Of a stretch of DNA of 64,000 bases, positions 29,694 through 40,219 are shown piece after piece. Within the stretch, counting starts at the first letter, position 1, and the number at the start of each line of letters is the position of its first letter. The translations under genes and the position numbers were made by a program. This DNA comes from Brachionus plicatilis (taxonomy: Eukaryota; Rotifera; Eurotatoria; Ploima; Brachionidae), in the NCBI GenBank assembly GCA_010279815.1, contig QEOQ01000522.1:423366-487365 (forward strand), given 5' to 3'. Under the pieces are notes generated by a model that worked only from the letters and a program-made list of their open reading frames with translations, searched no databases and had not been told where the DNA came from.

Positions 29694-30287
29694 ATGCCAA
29701 GATTTGTTTGCAAATTCGAAGAATGCAAAGTAGAAACAAAGTCTTTTGCTAGCAAACAGAAATTTGTCCAGAACCTTAAAATAATGCATGACCAAGAGCT
29801 TCCGTGTGGTTGTAAGTTTCTTTATCCGAATGATAAAAGTACGGTACCAGGAGGATTTTGGTGTTCAGTGTGCAGTCATCATTATTGCCGTCGAGATCAC
29901 TTGCAGAATCATATCCGTACAAGTACTCTTTGCAAGAATGCAAGTGTTGCAGTTCAAAATCCACTCGAACTTCGTGAACTTGAAATTGAGAATATACTTG
30001 CCATTGAAGAAAGTAGTCTTCCTAAAAGTAACAGTTTTGATTTCAAACAAATAGAATACAAGTCACTTTTGTCAATTGAGTGGAAGCCGGCTGTGATTGA
30101 AAATCAAAACTCACTTTTAATTGATAAGCTGAAAGAAAAAGGGGAATCCAAAGATTGCTTTAGCGAAATTGTCAAATCATTTTCAACGATGACTTTAAAT
30201 AGGCGAAAAGATTCGAATGAGTTGGCAAGAAAGTCAAAAACGTGCCTCAATATCTTTACTTCATTTGTTGCATATTTTTTAGGCTAG
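29694..30287 (+). pseudogene. C2H2 zinc-finger protein truncated by the duplication edge
   Basis: Open for 197 codons from ATG 29694. A first finger-like unit starts CKFEECKVETKSF and ends in His. After CGCKF, a clear C2H2-type unit WCSVCSHHYCRRDHLQNHI follows. The remainder is Lys/Ser/Glu-rich without known motifs. The frame is open upstream of the ATG, consistent with an earlier exon. The last few residues (after about 30277) come from the antisense LINE at the start of segmental duplication copy 1, so the original C-terminus has been lost or the frame ends by chance there. Nucleic-acid binding is inferred. Confidence 0.6.
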
Positions 30288-30480
30288 GATCTCTCACTCC
30301 AATGGAGTTCAGCTGAAGCATACTTTTTTAATTTTTTTCGAACTCTTTCTTCAATAAAATCAAGGTTGTTATTCTTAGAGTTCAATACAAACCCCAGGTA
30401 CTTTGTCTTCTAATAAATTTCAATTTCTTCATTGTCCATGTTAAGTCGTGGATTGGTGGACCAGATATATGTTACAGTTA
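30283..30480 (-). pseudogene. antisense LINE RT C-terminal fragment (copy 1)
   Basis: Matches 51848-52030, the C-terminal RT region described there. Its 3' end is cut off at the duplication border, so the breakpoint lies inside this LINE. Confidence 0.75.
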
Positions 30481-30654
30481 AAGTCTAGCCACTACTTTAG
30501 GGGTAGTAAAAAATAACGAATTCGTTTTTATAAATATTTATTTAATAAAATAAGAGTGAATGTAAAAAAATAAAAATAAAGAATAAGTCACTACGATTTA
30601 TAGTGTAGTTCTTAATTTAAAGTTTATATTTATAGTCTAGTTCTGTAGTTCTTT

Positions 30655-30940
30655 ATAATCCACGTGCTTCTTAGGGGAAGATGCCGCTATAACTATGCCG
30701 TATGCCGGTCTCAAGCCCGGATGAAAAAATAGGAGGGTGACTAAAATTTTCCGTATAAATATTTTTAACTATTTTAATTAAAAAAAAAACAGATCCTTTA
30801 AAAAAAAGATTCTTTAGGTAAAAAATTGTAATTTTGTTCAAGCTTTAACTTTAATTATTTTTCAAGTTAAAATTGCTCGGATGAGTGGCGCCGTTTATGA
30901 TGGACGTCCGAATAATAATAAATAAACAAATAAACAAAAG
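30655..30940 (+). repeat. retroposon-like 3' block with CCGGTCTCAAGCCCGG hairpin and AATAAA tail
   Basis: ATGCCGGTCTCAAGCCCGGA, TGAAAAAATAGGAGGGTGA, then AT-rich sequence, a second hairpin (TCGGATGAGTGGCG...ACGTCCGA) and a tail AATAATAATAAATAAACAAA. The copy at 52155-52445 reads GGTCCCAAGCCCGG. From memory, near-identical GGTCCCAAGCCCGGATAAA blocks occur in interspersed repeats of many animals; that recollection needs a database check. Confidence 0.5.
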
Positions 30941-31469
30941 GAATACATAAGTTATTGATTCAATTTCATTAAGAAACATTTATACCTTATTCTCAAACGA
31001 TATTTTAAGAGTTTTAATATATTTTTATTTATAATTATTATTAAAAATATCATTCCACTGTTATATTATTTTTGGAACTCAAATTTTGCGCCATTAATTT
31101 AATTTTTTTAAAAATTAAAAATACTGTAATTCGCACATTTTTTAAATCAACTGCCCAAACTTTTGAAATTATCAACGTTCAAAGTAAAGCAGCTTTTAAA
31201 CATATCTACTTAAATTATTCCACATGCAAAATTTAAACTCCTTCCAACCTCGTATACAAATCTTTAGACATTGCGAAGATTTTTACTCCTATACAACCAT
31301 TAAAAAACTGAAAAGTATTTTTTAAATATAGTTGTGAATAAGAGTGAATATTAAATACTAAAAATAAAGAATAAGTCACTACGATTTATAGTGTAGTTCT
31401 TAATGCTAGATTAAGAATGAATTAATTGTTTTATTAAATATTTATGTTAGACCCTAAATATTTTATTAT

Positions 31470-32300
31470 TATAAATTTAATAAAACATACCACAAATTTA
31501 ATAAAAAAAAAACAACACGAATAAAAAAATAGCAAAAGTGATAAAAAAAACAAATATGTTAGAATTTAGACAGTTTTATTATTTTTGAATAAAAAATAAC
31601 AAAAATCGAATTATTTTAATAGAAGTAATACAAATTTTTATCAATTAAAACAAAAAAAAATATTAAATTAATCTTGAGTACATTTGTTAATACAATAATA
31701 ATAACGTCGTTTTTGAGTGGAGCATTACATTTTTTGCAGTTGACGTTTGCATCAGTCTCATTAGATGCCTTCGCTTGTTTACTTGGTCTTGGTTGTTCAG
31801 GCTCACTGCTGCTCTCGTCTTCATCATCGTCGACCATAATTTCTTCTGATACTACACAATCAGACGGTTGTTTTTGGTTTTATTTCAACATGATCTAAAG
31901 TCTCATCAGTCGGGTTCATAAGAACGCTTTCATGAGACTGAGTCTCGTTTTCCATTATGGCACAAAATAAGTTCAATATTTTTAAAATAAATACAACTTG
32001 GTTAAATCATTTTGTATTTTTATTACTCAATTTTGGACATTAAAATTAAATTAACTAACTAATTAACTAATCAATTTGATCTGAAGCTGATCAATAAAAA
32101 ATAAATTTCTGTGATGAGTGTATTATTTTTGATCATTTTTTATTAATTTTGTTTTTATTATTAAAAAAAAGTGATAAAAATCATTTATTAGTTATCATTA
32201 TATGACATTTGACATTAAATTAAAAAATTGTTTTATTTTTATTATTTTTGTTATGAAACCTATATATTTGTGGTAGATTTTATTAAATTTGTGGACATCA
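31470..32300. mobile_element. element with inverted CACAAATTTAATAAA motifs (copy 1)
   Basis: ACCACAAATTTAATAAAA at about 31490 and its complement TTTTATTAAATTTGTGG at about 32278, plus GTGATAAAA motifs on both sides, bracket a small zinc-knuckle gene on the minus strand. Ends are not sharp. In copy 2 the counterpart is split by the copy-2-specific segment. Confidence 0.5.
31616..31955 (-). pseudogene. small acidic protein with CKKC zinc knuckle (copy 1), frameshifted
   Basis: ATG 31955 opens MENETQSHESVLMNPTDETL; a shift near 31880 leads to MVDDDEDESSSEPEQPRPSK and a C-terminus with CKKCNAPLKN. The C-x2-C..LKN pattern parallels the CxxCGxxMKN fingers of the TGTGACC/TGATCAC elements, and the Ser/acidic N-terminus recurs in other element proteins here. 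The second Cys/His pair is missing or replaced by hydrophobic residues, so the finger looks degraded. Copy 2 (53100-53449) has an additional 10-nt deletion. Confidence 0.5.
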
Positions 32301-32439
32301 CTTATTAGCGGCCATTTATCTTATCCATAAATATTAATCAACTGTTTAAAATGAATATAAAACTATGGAGAGTCGGTGATATATTGTAACATATATAAGT
32401 TAAATTGGATTAATTTTGCAGTTTTGTTTGCAATAAAGA

Positions 32440-32768
32440 CAAATAAAGATACGCGCTTTCACCCTTTTAGACTTCTTCACTCAAAAACAGAAACCGGAGA
32501 AGATTATGCATTTCTCTTTCAAACGATTAATGATTTATCTCTCAAACTTTGTGGTCATTGTTTACAAATTTAAAATCTTTTAGCTGACGATTTTAAAAAG
32601 GTTCTTGGAAATGTTAAAAGGAGAATTGTATGTTGGGCTCATGTCGAAAGAAAAATTGAAGAGAACATCAAAGGAATTGGTAAAGATATAAAACAGAAAA
32701 TTGTTAATATCTTTGGACTTATTCAATCAACTGCTTCAGAAAAAAATATTTTTGCTCTAAATTGGTAA
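32440..32768 (+). pseudogene. MULE transposase fragment (copy 1)
   Basis: HPFRLLHSKTETGEDYAFLF at about 32460, then after a stop at 32571-32573 LADDFKKVLGNVKRRIVCWA and HVERKIEENIKGIGKDIKQK, ending TAA 32768. HPF....ET..DY.FLF and KRRI.CWAHV are typical of the MULE DDE region. A short segment between them is deleted here but preserved in the antisense fragment at 35884-35973. N- and C-terminal parts are absent. Confidence 0.72.
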
Positions 32769-33654
32769 AATAATTGCTTCTTTTTTTTTCTAATAAATAA
32801 TAATAAATCTGCTCCTCGAAAATATAAAAACTGCTTCTATAATAATTATTTTCCAATATTATATTGTAATTTTTGTATTATTTTTTATTCTCACTTAATG
32901 TTTAAATTTTTTGTCTATCTTCGCCTGGGATGAGTTACAAACTAGCAGCCATGCACTGTTGTAGTAGAAGTAGTTTGAATCCAATCTGACCAGGCACATT
33001 AATTCTAGATGATTTGAGCTAAATTCGATTTTACTTTCTATAGAGTACTCAAAAGTCCAAATCCTGTTAAATAATGGCTCATTAATTTAGATAAATGATT
33101 TTTTTTTATTCTCTTATTTTCCGATAATATAAACATTGCAAAATTTGCAAATATTTTTTTGGCCTTTAATGTTTCAAAATGTTTATTTCTTTAATTAAAA
33201 AAAAATTATTTAGAAATGATTTGTTGTTGTTTATGACAAATAAAATTCAAATAAATATTTATATTTTCATTTTATTATTAAGCAAATAAAAAAATCAAAT
33301 CAATTATAATTCATGAATTTTTCGCAGAATTTTGTCAAAAACTAAATGGACCCTTTCTTTCGCGCTAAATTAATTAATCATTCCGTTCCAAAAATAAAAT
33401 ATTGAATTAAACAAGACATTTGCACTGCAAATTTTGCAGTGATGCATTCATAAAAATTAAGAAAAGAACAAACATATTTTATATTTGAAATTATAAATTT
33501 GAATTATTTCATATCTCTTATGTTCCTTATTTTGACATGATTCTTAAATTTGGATTAGAATAACTTTGCATGATTTTAAACATTTCACATTTAAATAATT
33601 GAATTTAATTTAATTTTTGAAGTCTATTTTTAAGTGAAAAGATAATAAATTTAA

Positions 33655-33862
33655 ATAAAATTAATACAATAAAATCTTTAAAAAACTCTCTCCATTTAAA
33701 TCCCATTTGAGACCATAAGAGCTTCTTTGTAAGAGATGCTGTTTCTAGTGGCATTAAGTGTCCAACCAGGGATTTAGTCATAGCTTCAATTCAAAATTAA
33801 AATCTGCTTACAATACTTGTGGGACGATGTGTAATTTCGTTACCACGAGGAGAATATGCCAT
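33655..33862 (-). CDS. two coding-like patches kept in both duplication copies
   Basis: ATG 33862 starts MAYSPRGNEITHRPTSI, followed by a donor-like GTAAGCAG. About 40 nt on, a second patch reads MTKSLVGHLMPLETASLTKK and LLWSQMGFKWREFFKDF. The two are not in frame for the nearest acceptor, so splicing is unresolved. The same sequence at about 57100-57300 has almost no changes. Not recognised; it may be an accessory gene of the MULE or a host exon. Confidence 0.4.
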
Positions 33863-34009
33863 CTTTTAAATTAAAAAAATTAAATGACCTTATTTAAATT
33901 AAAGGAGAGAATAATTAAAAATTAATTTCTTTGTTGAATAATTTTCTGAAAAACTTATATTATATATTTCAATATGAATTTACAAAATGTGTTATTTTGT
34001 AAAATGACT

Positions 34010-34135
34010 TGACTAATGATAAAATTCCCGGAATTTTTCTCTGGCAGAGAAAATAAATTGTAAATTCAAAAAAGGCAGTCCGAGTGCTTTCTTTTGGGCA
34101 TAGTTTAGGATTTATAGAGTGCTCTTTATAAAAAA
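34010..34135 (-). CDS. hypothetical coding patch (copy 1)
   Basis: The minus strand reads EHSINPKLCPKESTRTAFFE and LCQRKIPGILSLVK without stop; counterpart at 57407-57589 is open for 60 codons. No ATG in copy 1 at the expected place. Not recognised; it could be an exon or decayed transposon gene. Confidence 0.3.
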
Positions 34136-34154
34136 CATATAGTTTTTTAAAAAA

Positions 34155-34395
34155 AAAAACATTTGATAAATTAAATTATTAATTAAGTGTTTTGTTTAAT
34201 TTTTGTAAAATTTAAATTCTAAAAAATTTTTTTTATTATTGAAAATAAATTTTTGCGGGGAAAAAATTTAACTATTGCAATTAACTTTGGTAAAAGCATT
34301 AAAAATTAGTAATCTTGATTTTTTTTGAATTTTTAAATTCCTGGTCAAAGAAAAAATGAAAATTTTATTATTTGCCAAGTCATTTTACTAAATTT
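34155..34395. repeat. dispersed repeat (see 5095-5285)
   Basis: Second copy of the TTAATTAAGTGTTTTGTTTA ... CCAAGTCATTTTA block. Confidence 0.6.
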
Positions 34396-35334
34396 TGAAT
34401 TAAAAAATATGCAAGGAGTTTATTTGATTATGACGCCATATGACAAGTCTAGTATTACGTCTTGTTTGTTCTTTGAGGTACACAATTTGATGATATAGAT
34501 TGATTATTTTTTTATTAGATTATTTTTTTATTTTAATTAAAATTTCTGTCGACTGAAAACAAAAAATTAATTAAAAAAAGTAAAAAAAAAATTTGAAAAG
34601 GCTTTTTTTATTCAAAGAAAATTTGACTTTAACTTTTTATGTTCTCAAATAAAAGTAAACAGTATTTTTTAATTTCTAATTATTATCATTTTAAAAATGG
34701 CTCCTTAAGCCATAATAAAAATTAAAAAAATATATTTAGATGGTATAAGAGAAAAAATTAAATAATACTGTTTTTAGACATATTAATTAAAAAATATTTA
34801 ATTCTTGAATCGAAAATGAGATTTTATTATTTATTCAACCGCTTTCCTTTTTAAACCGGTAAAAAAATAGAAAATTTGTTTTTTTTTTTTTTTTTTTTAA
34901 ATTTGCTTCACTGGGAATAAAAGTTAGAAGAAGAATGCTAATCAATACTCGCTGTATAAGAACAAAGAATTAATTATTTAGAATTTTCTTTATCATTTAT
35001 GAAATTAAATAATTTTTAAATAATTCAATTCAATAGAAAACTAATAAATGATAATTTAAAATTTTAAATACTAAAAATTCTTCTTTTATTAAGGCTGTCA
35101 GTATAGAACACAATAAATTTAGTAAAAATTACCACAAATTTATATTAAATATCAACAAAAATTACATATTTTTATCTCTTTATTTTTTTGCCGAATATAT
35201 TATAAATAAAATAATTAAAATTAATAAAAACATAACACACCTAATAAATTTACACCTTTTATCTAATAAATTGCAACTAAAATCACGAAACTTTTGTGAT
35301 AAAATTTGGTAAATGACTTTATATTCTTTCGATT

Positions 35335-35380
35335 ATTTATTTATTTGTTTTCTGTACCGAGCTAGAGCTCCTTCAGAATA
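35335..35380 (-). repeat. LINE-type hairpin 3' end (copy 1)
   Basis: Minus strand AGGAGCTCTAGCTCGGTACA followed by GAAAACAAATAAATAA. Same end as at 17121-17164; counterpart at 58771-58815. Confidence 0.6.
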
Positions 35381-35544
35381 TTCAGAATCTTTCTAGGAAA
35401 AGTGAATATTTTTATATGAACTAAACAAAATAAAAAAATTTGAATGAATATAACATTGAACAGCAAGCCAAAGCAAGCAGCAAAAGAGAAAACAAGATCG
35501 TGTCTATAACATCAACCATCTGACTGTATTCAGAACGAAAAAAG

Positions 35545-35620
35545 CACTATTCTTAAATTTGACGAAGACTTGGACATAGAATCAGAACCAGCTCCAAAAT
35601 CATTTAAAAAAGCCGAATGA
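35545..35620 (+). pseudogene. acidic protein remnant (copy 1)
   Basis: The plus strand reads TILKFDEDLDIESEPAPKSF then KKAE and stop. Together with the preceding QPSDCIQNEK it resembles QPSDCVVSEEIMVDDDEDES of the zinc-knuckle protein at 31616-31955, suggesting a second, more decayed relative. Counterpart at about 58990-59055. Confidence 0.35.
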
Positions 35621-35883
35621 TGCAGTTTTATCTATTGAAAATATTTGGAAAAAGGTTGAACTAAGAAAAAAATTAAATTCTTTAGTAGATTTTGTTTAAG
35701 TTTTCTTTTATTAAATATGTTTTTTTATTGGTATTTTTTCTTATTATGTTTATTTTGAATAAAAAAATGGCACAATATTAACTTAATTATATTTTTCTTT
35801 TTTTTTTTGGGATTTTTATTAATTCTGTGGAATTTTTACTAAAAATATTGTGCTCAAATATTAGGAGTCTTTTATTTAGATAT

Positions 35884-35973
35884 GACATGAGCCCAAAATA
35901 CAATTCTCCTTTTAACATTTCCAAGAACCTTTTTAAAATCGTTTGTGATAGCGGTTGCTGCATCAGCTAAAAG
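35884..35973 (-). pseudogene. antisense MULE transposase fragment (copy 1)
   Basis: Minus strand LADAATAITNDFKKVLGNVK then RRIVFWAHV. It overlaps the plus-strand MULE fragment at 32440-32768 and contains the residues deleted there. CWAHV has become FWAHV. Counterpart at 59344-59433. Confidence 0.65.
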
Positions 35974-36735
35974 AATACTAATAAATGATAATTAAAAATT
36001 TTAAATACCAAAAATTCTTCGTTTTCTTAGTGCCGCATTAAAACTTTTTTTTTTCAATATTTAATAAACAATTTTTAAAAAATTTAATTTTTGTTTTTAG
36101 ACAATTGAAAAATATTTGAAAAAATTTAAAAAATTTATGAATTTTTAGAGCGACTTTCAAACAACTTCTTTCGGTCTCTGAAAATGATAAAACTGTCTTC
36201 AGTCTTTTAGACTAGAGTTGGAGAAAATACTTTAGACGAGTGTGGACAGTTTTTTTAATTATTTTTGCTAGAATCAAATATTCTATATTTAATTTTTTTA
36301 GTTGAGTCTTTTAAAATTATATTTAAATAAAAAGCATAATTTATTTGAAAATTCAAAACTTAAGAACTCTTCTGCCTATTGCATAACCCAAATTAATTAA
36401 GTAGACTTCAACTATCAGTAAATTTTAATTCAATCAATATAAATTAAAGTGTCCTAAATACAAGTATATTTTTATATTTGATTTTTACAATCAAAATTCT
36501 TTAACTAATTAAATTTAAATGAAAAAAATCTTTATAAAAAATGCATAGACCAAAAAAAGGCTTCTTGAAGCTTTTAAGACTTATTTCAATTTCGTAATCG
36601 GTCAGTTTCAGTTTTTTTCACAAAAATCATTGTTCTTATTTTAAATTCTTTTGTCACTCAAACTAATTTCCTTAAGCACTTAATTTCCCTTGCTAATTTT
36701 CCAATACTTAAATTAAAACTCTCATAATTTTCAAG

Positions 36736-36930
36736 TCAAAAATTCAATTCTGCTAAATATTGTGACCAGAATAAATTAGTCAACTGTTCATACAGCTTGA
36801 AATCAAGGAGCATTAAATCTAATAAAATTTTCCATTTTATGCTTGGTGGACCCGCATGGGCCAAAAAATAGAGCTCAATTTTCAAAAAATCTATTTTCTT
36901 CAGCCAGATAAGCACTTGAGAAAATTCCAT
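36736..36930 (-). CDS. hypothetical 64-residue ORF (copy 1)
   Basis: ATG 36930 to stop 36736: MEFSQVLIWLKKIDFLKIEL then HAGPPSIKWKILLDLMLL. It stays open in copy 2 (60212-60406) with two or three substitutions, which fits either constraint or recent duplication. No motif recognised. Confidence 0.3.
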   Translation of the reverse strand: MEFSQVLIWLKKIDFLKIELYFLAHAGPPSIKWKILLDLMLLDFKLYEQLTNLFWSQYLAELNF

Positions 36931-37375
36931 CGGACTTTGAAAATTTTTTGTTAGAAAAAAAATTTTATTTGTTTATTTAAAATTTTGGACTCTTTAAATT
37001 TTAAGTGAAATTAATTCAATTTATTTTTTTGAAATGAAATTTTCGTTTAAGATTTTCAATTCAAATTAATAAAAAAGAATTGTTTTCTAATTGCTCGAGA
37101 TTTAAGCTCTATAAAAAAAATGAGTGATTACATTGATTAGTAGATTATTTAGGATTTTATTCCACACACAATATTTGTCACGACAAGAAAACTATGAAGC
37201 AAAATTTTTATTTTTTTCATTTTTAAACGAAAAATAAAAGAGTATTTTTTAATAAATCAATTTGCAAGTCATCAATTAATTTAAAGAATTGTCAATTTGG
37301 AAATTAAATTCTTTGGGTCAGAGATGACAGTTTTTAGTAAATTATGAAAGGACCAAAAAGACAAAATATTACACT

Positions 37376-37480
37376 ATAATAATAATAATGATATATTTAA
37401 GCTATATCCAGGCTAGCTCGCGGAGGTGGCCTACTAGGAGGTCACCTATGGTAGCTCCTTGCGCATTACACATAGAAAAA
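37376..37480 (-). repeat. possible antisense retroposon 3' end (copy 1)
   Basis: (TAA)n followed by a GC-richer block (GGCTAGCTCGCGGAGGTGGC, CTACTAGGAGGTCACC). Counterpart at 60853-60957. No coding sequence attached. Confidence 0.4.
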
Positions 37481-37859
37481 TACTGACAGAAGAAATACAG
37501 TTTAATTTTTAGCTAAAAATAAGAGCTAAGATTACAGATAGAATAAGCTGTAAAAAAAAAATTTATAAATAAATGTTCATGTTCAAGATTGTTGACTAGA
37601 CCGGAAACTATCTTTATCATTAGGTGATATGACTGTGAAGAATTCTATCAGAAAATTTTTAAAAAATTTTCACTTAAAACCATTTTAAAAATAAAGTTAA
37701 TCTAATTTAATTTTAAATTAAAATTTGAATTTTGAAATTTTTTTTTAAATTTAAAAAATTTTTTTTTTTAAATTTGTGTAAAATGAATAATGAAGAAATT
37801 GAAATTTTATTCAAAATTTTGAATCATTTTTTTAATTTTAGTAATTAGAATTTAAAGAT

Positions 37860-37930
37860 GGAAGCAGAGCAAACATGACAAGAGTTTACTCGGCAGCACG
37901 AAACTCGAATTTAGGTCGAGCCTAGGTTCT
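37860..37930 (+). other. coding-like patch
   Basis: The plus strand reads KDGSRANMTRVYSAARNSNL then GRA and stop. TRVYSAAR resembles TRIYSSRG in the candidate exon at 1404-1566, so both may descend from the same unknown gene. In copy 2 (about 61320-61390) one codon changes. Confidence 0.3.
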
Positions 37931-39519
37931 AATTAAAATACTTTTAAAATTTTTTTTAATTATTTGTAATTTATTTTCTTTGAATTCTGAGCAAATATAA
38001 TTAACTTTTAATTGTTGTGGATTTTTTCTATCTTTTTTTTCTGTTTGGCAAGCTCCAAATTTTTGTTCAACTTTCAATTGAACTCTAGTGATTAATTTAA
38101 AAACTTATTTACTTGGCACAGAAAAAACACTGTGTCGACAAACAAGTCTAATCAAATTAATTCAAACAAACTTCGAAAAGTGTTTCTAAGTATTTAAGTA
38201 AGAGGAAAAAATTCAAAATTATTTAATTCAAATAAACAAAATATTTTCTAGTTTCGAAATACAAGGAAACAAAAATCAAATTTCATTTAAGTTTCAAATT
38301 TTATTAGAAAGCTTTTTATTTTTTCTCATTTGACACGAATCAATTTAGATTTGTATTGATTTTCGGACTCTCTCAGACCTAGCACAAAACTCTCTTAATA
38401 GAAAAAAAAAATTATCTCTCCACAAATGACTAATGGAATTTAATTACTCATATTTTAATTAATCTATGCACAAAACCCTCGCTCACATTGTCAACGAGGT
38501 CTTCAATTGCAAGGCGGTCGGGGGGTTAGTTGCTAAAACCTTGTTACCATGCATATAATTTTTTTAACATTCAGATTTTAATTTTTTTATCTTATAAATT
38601 TATAATATTTTCAACAAAAAAAATTTTGAAATTTTAATTCAATAGTCAATCAATTCTAAAATAGATACGATACTTTTAAGTCTAGTCTAAAGAGGTCTAC
38701 ATTGTCCGATGCTGAGTTGAAGCAATAAGTTTTTATGGACTCATTTCGATTATTGAATATGGTTTTGTATTTCATTTATTTATTTTGATTTATATATGGT
38801 GTATTTTTTCGTCTTTTAATGAAAATTTTGATACAATTTTGAAAAAGCATGAAAAAAGTTCGATGTTTAAAATTAATTTTTTTAAAAAATTAAATGCGGG
38901 TAAATTTTTAAATCTTATTACATTTAAATAGATTGCATCAAAGAAAAGATATTTAGTTTTTAAAAAATTTTATTTAGTTTTTAAACAAATTAGAAAATTG
39001 ATTTCTTTAAAATAAGATAAATTTTCTAGAAAATACAAAATATTTGAGATTGTAGTAAATTATTTTTTTTTACTTGAAAATATTAAGCAGTCTTTTAAAA
39101 AAATATTCAAAATCAATTTAGAAACATAGAGCTCTAAATTTCTTTTAAGCAGGTGAACGGCTTTTATAATGCGGAAAAATAAGTTCCATTTTTATAAAGA
39201 ATTATTATTTACTAATTAAACCATGAAATTTTTCAAGATAATGAAAGTTTTAATGTAAAATTTCTTGAAGGTCAATAATAATCAAATGGCACTATGTTTA
39301 TGTGTCAAAAACGAATTCAGTCTATTTTGCTAAATTTGGTACTTCATACCAGGTTTTTTTTTTTACCTCTTTGATTAAGTATTTTTGTTAAAGGATACCA
39401 TGTTAAATACCAAAATAAATAATATTTTGAAAAATTTTAATTTAAAAAAATCATAAATTTCCTTTAAAAATTTTTTCATCTGAGATATTAAAATGTTAAA
39501 GTATTTTGATTACGGCATA
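37931..39519. other. AT-rich stretch inside the duplication
   Basis: No gene recognised. One GC-richer spot at about 38480-38560 (AAGGCGGTCGGGGGGTTAGT). The stretch is apparently identical to copy 2. Confidence 0.45.
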
Positions 39520-39669
39520 GGATTAACTTTATTAGATAAAAAGATAATTTTATTAACTAATAGAAAAAAAGACAGAACACTATATGAAAATATTTTTTAT
39601 TTTTATTAGATAAAGAAATTAATTGATAGACAAGAAAATGAAAAAAAACTTTATAAAATAAATCAGTAC

Positions 39670-40119
39670 TTAATTTTTTCTTCTTTTATTGATCGACTCA
39701 AGAAAATGTTCAGCATCAATTTGATTATTGTTTGAAGCAGCTCTTTTTTTTGATTGAGTGGTTTTAACATCGTTGACACTTTTTTTTGGTTTACCACGAC
39801 CACGCTATAGAATCTTTTTTCGCCCTCTTGAGTTTTTCGTGTATTTCTTCTTGTCCATTTTACAGAAACTAGTTGAGTAATGTATTCTGTTGCTTCCTTT
39901 AATTACACACTTTCAAACATTAATTGATAGTCTCTATTTTTTCCGCGACTATTCTTGACATTCTGTTACACGATCGCTGTTTTATTTAATCCAAAAGGAG
40001 GTATAGGGCGAGTTTGTCGTGGCGCCACTTGGTATGTTTCGGTATCAGTGTCTTCACTGCTAGGTTCGGTGTTCTCGGAACTACTCGTATTCGAAGGGTC
40101 GATGTCTGGATACATCATT
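39670..40119 (-). pseudogene. Ser/acidic AT-hook protein relic (copy 1)
   Basis: ATG 40119 opens MMYPDIDPSNTSSSENTEPS, then SSEDTDTETYQVAPRQTRPI, and stops. Further segments after stops or shifts read SRGKNRDYQLMFESV, MDKKKYTKNSRGRKK and RGRGKPKKSVNDVK with a basic Lys/Arg C-terminus. RGRGKPKK is AT-hook-like. The architecture (Ser/acidic N-terminus, basic DNA-binding C-terminus) is the same as in element C. At least three lesions, or unrecognised introns. Counterpart at 63135-63584. Confidence 0.5.
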
Positions 40120-40219
40120 TTACAATTGATTTAGTAAAGTTAAGTAAAGCTAAATAAAATAAAATAAAAATAAAACAAGTTAAAAAAATAGAGAAATATT
40201 AAAAAAAAAAAAATAAAAT

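Larger units (their letters stand above)
35040..36035. repeat. pair of about 60-bp direct repeats
   Basis: ACTAATAAATGATAATT...AAATACTAAAAATTCTTC at about 35040 and ACTAATAAATGATAATTA...AAATACCAAAAATTCTTC at about 35975, the second directly beside the antisense MULE fragment. Confidence 0.5.

Noticed and set aside
29776..30054. Additional open frames on both strands over the zinc-finger gene
   Set aside because: They overlap the frame with Cys/His finger spacing and have no motif of their own.
30660..30760. Possible tRNA or ribozyme in the GC-rich block
   Set aside because: No cloverleaf with a T-loop GGTTCGAAT-type sequence and no ribozyme core; better explained as a retroposon 3' region.
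34440..34490. AGTATTAC string as a possible rolling-circle nonanucleotide origin
   Set aside because: No stem flanks it and it is not linked to the Rep-like relics; an 8-mer match is expected by chance in AT-rich DNA.
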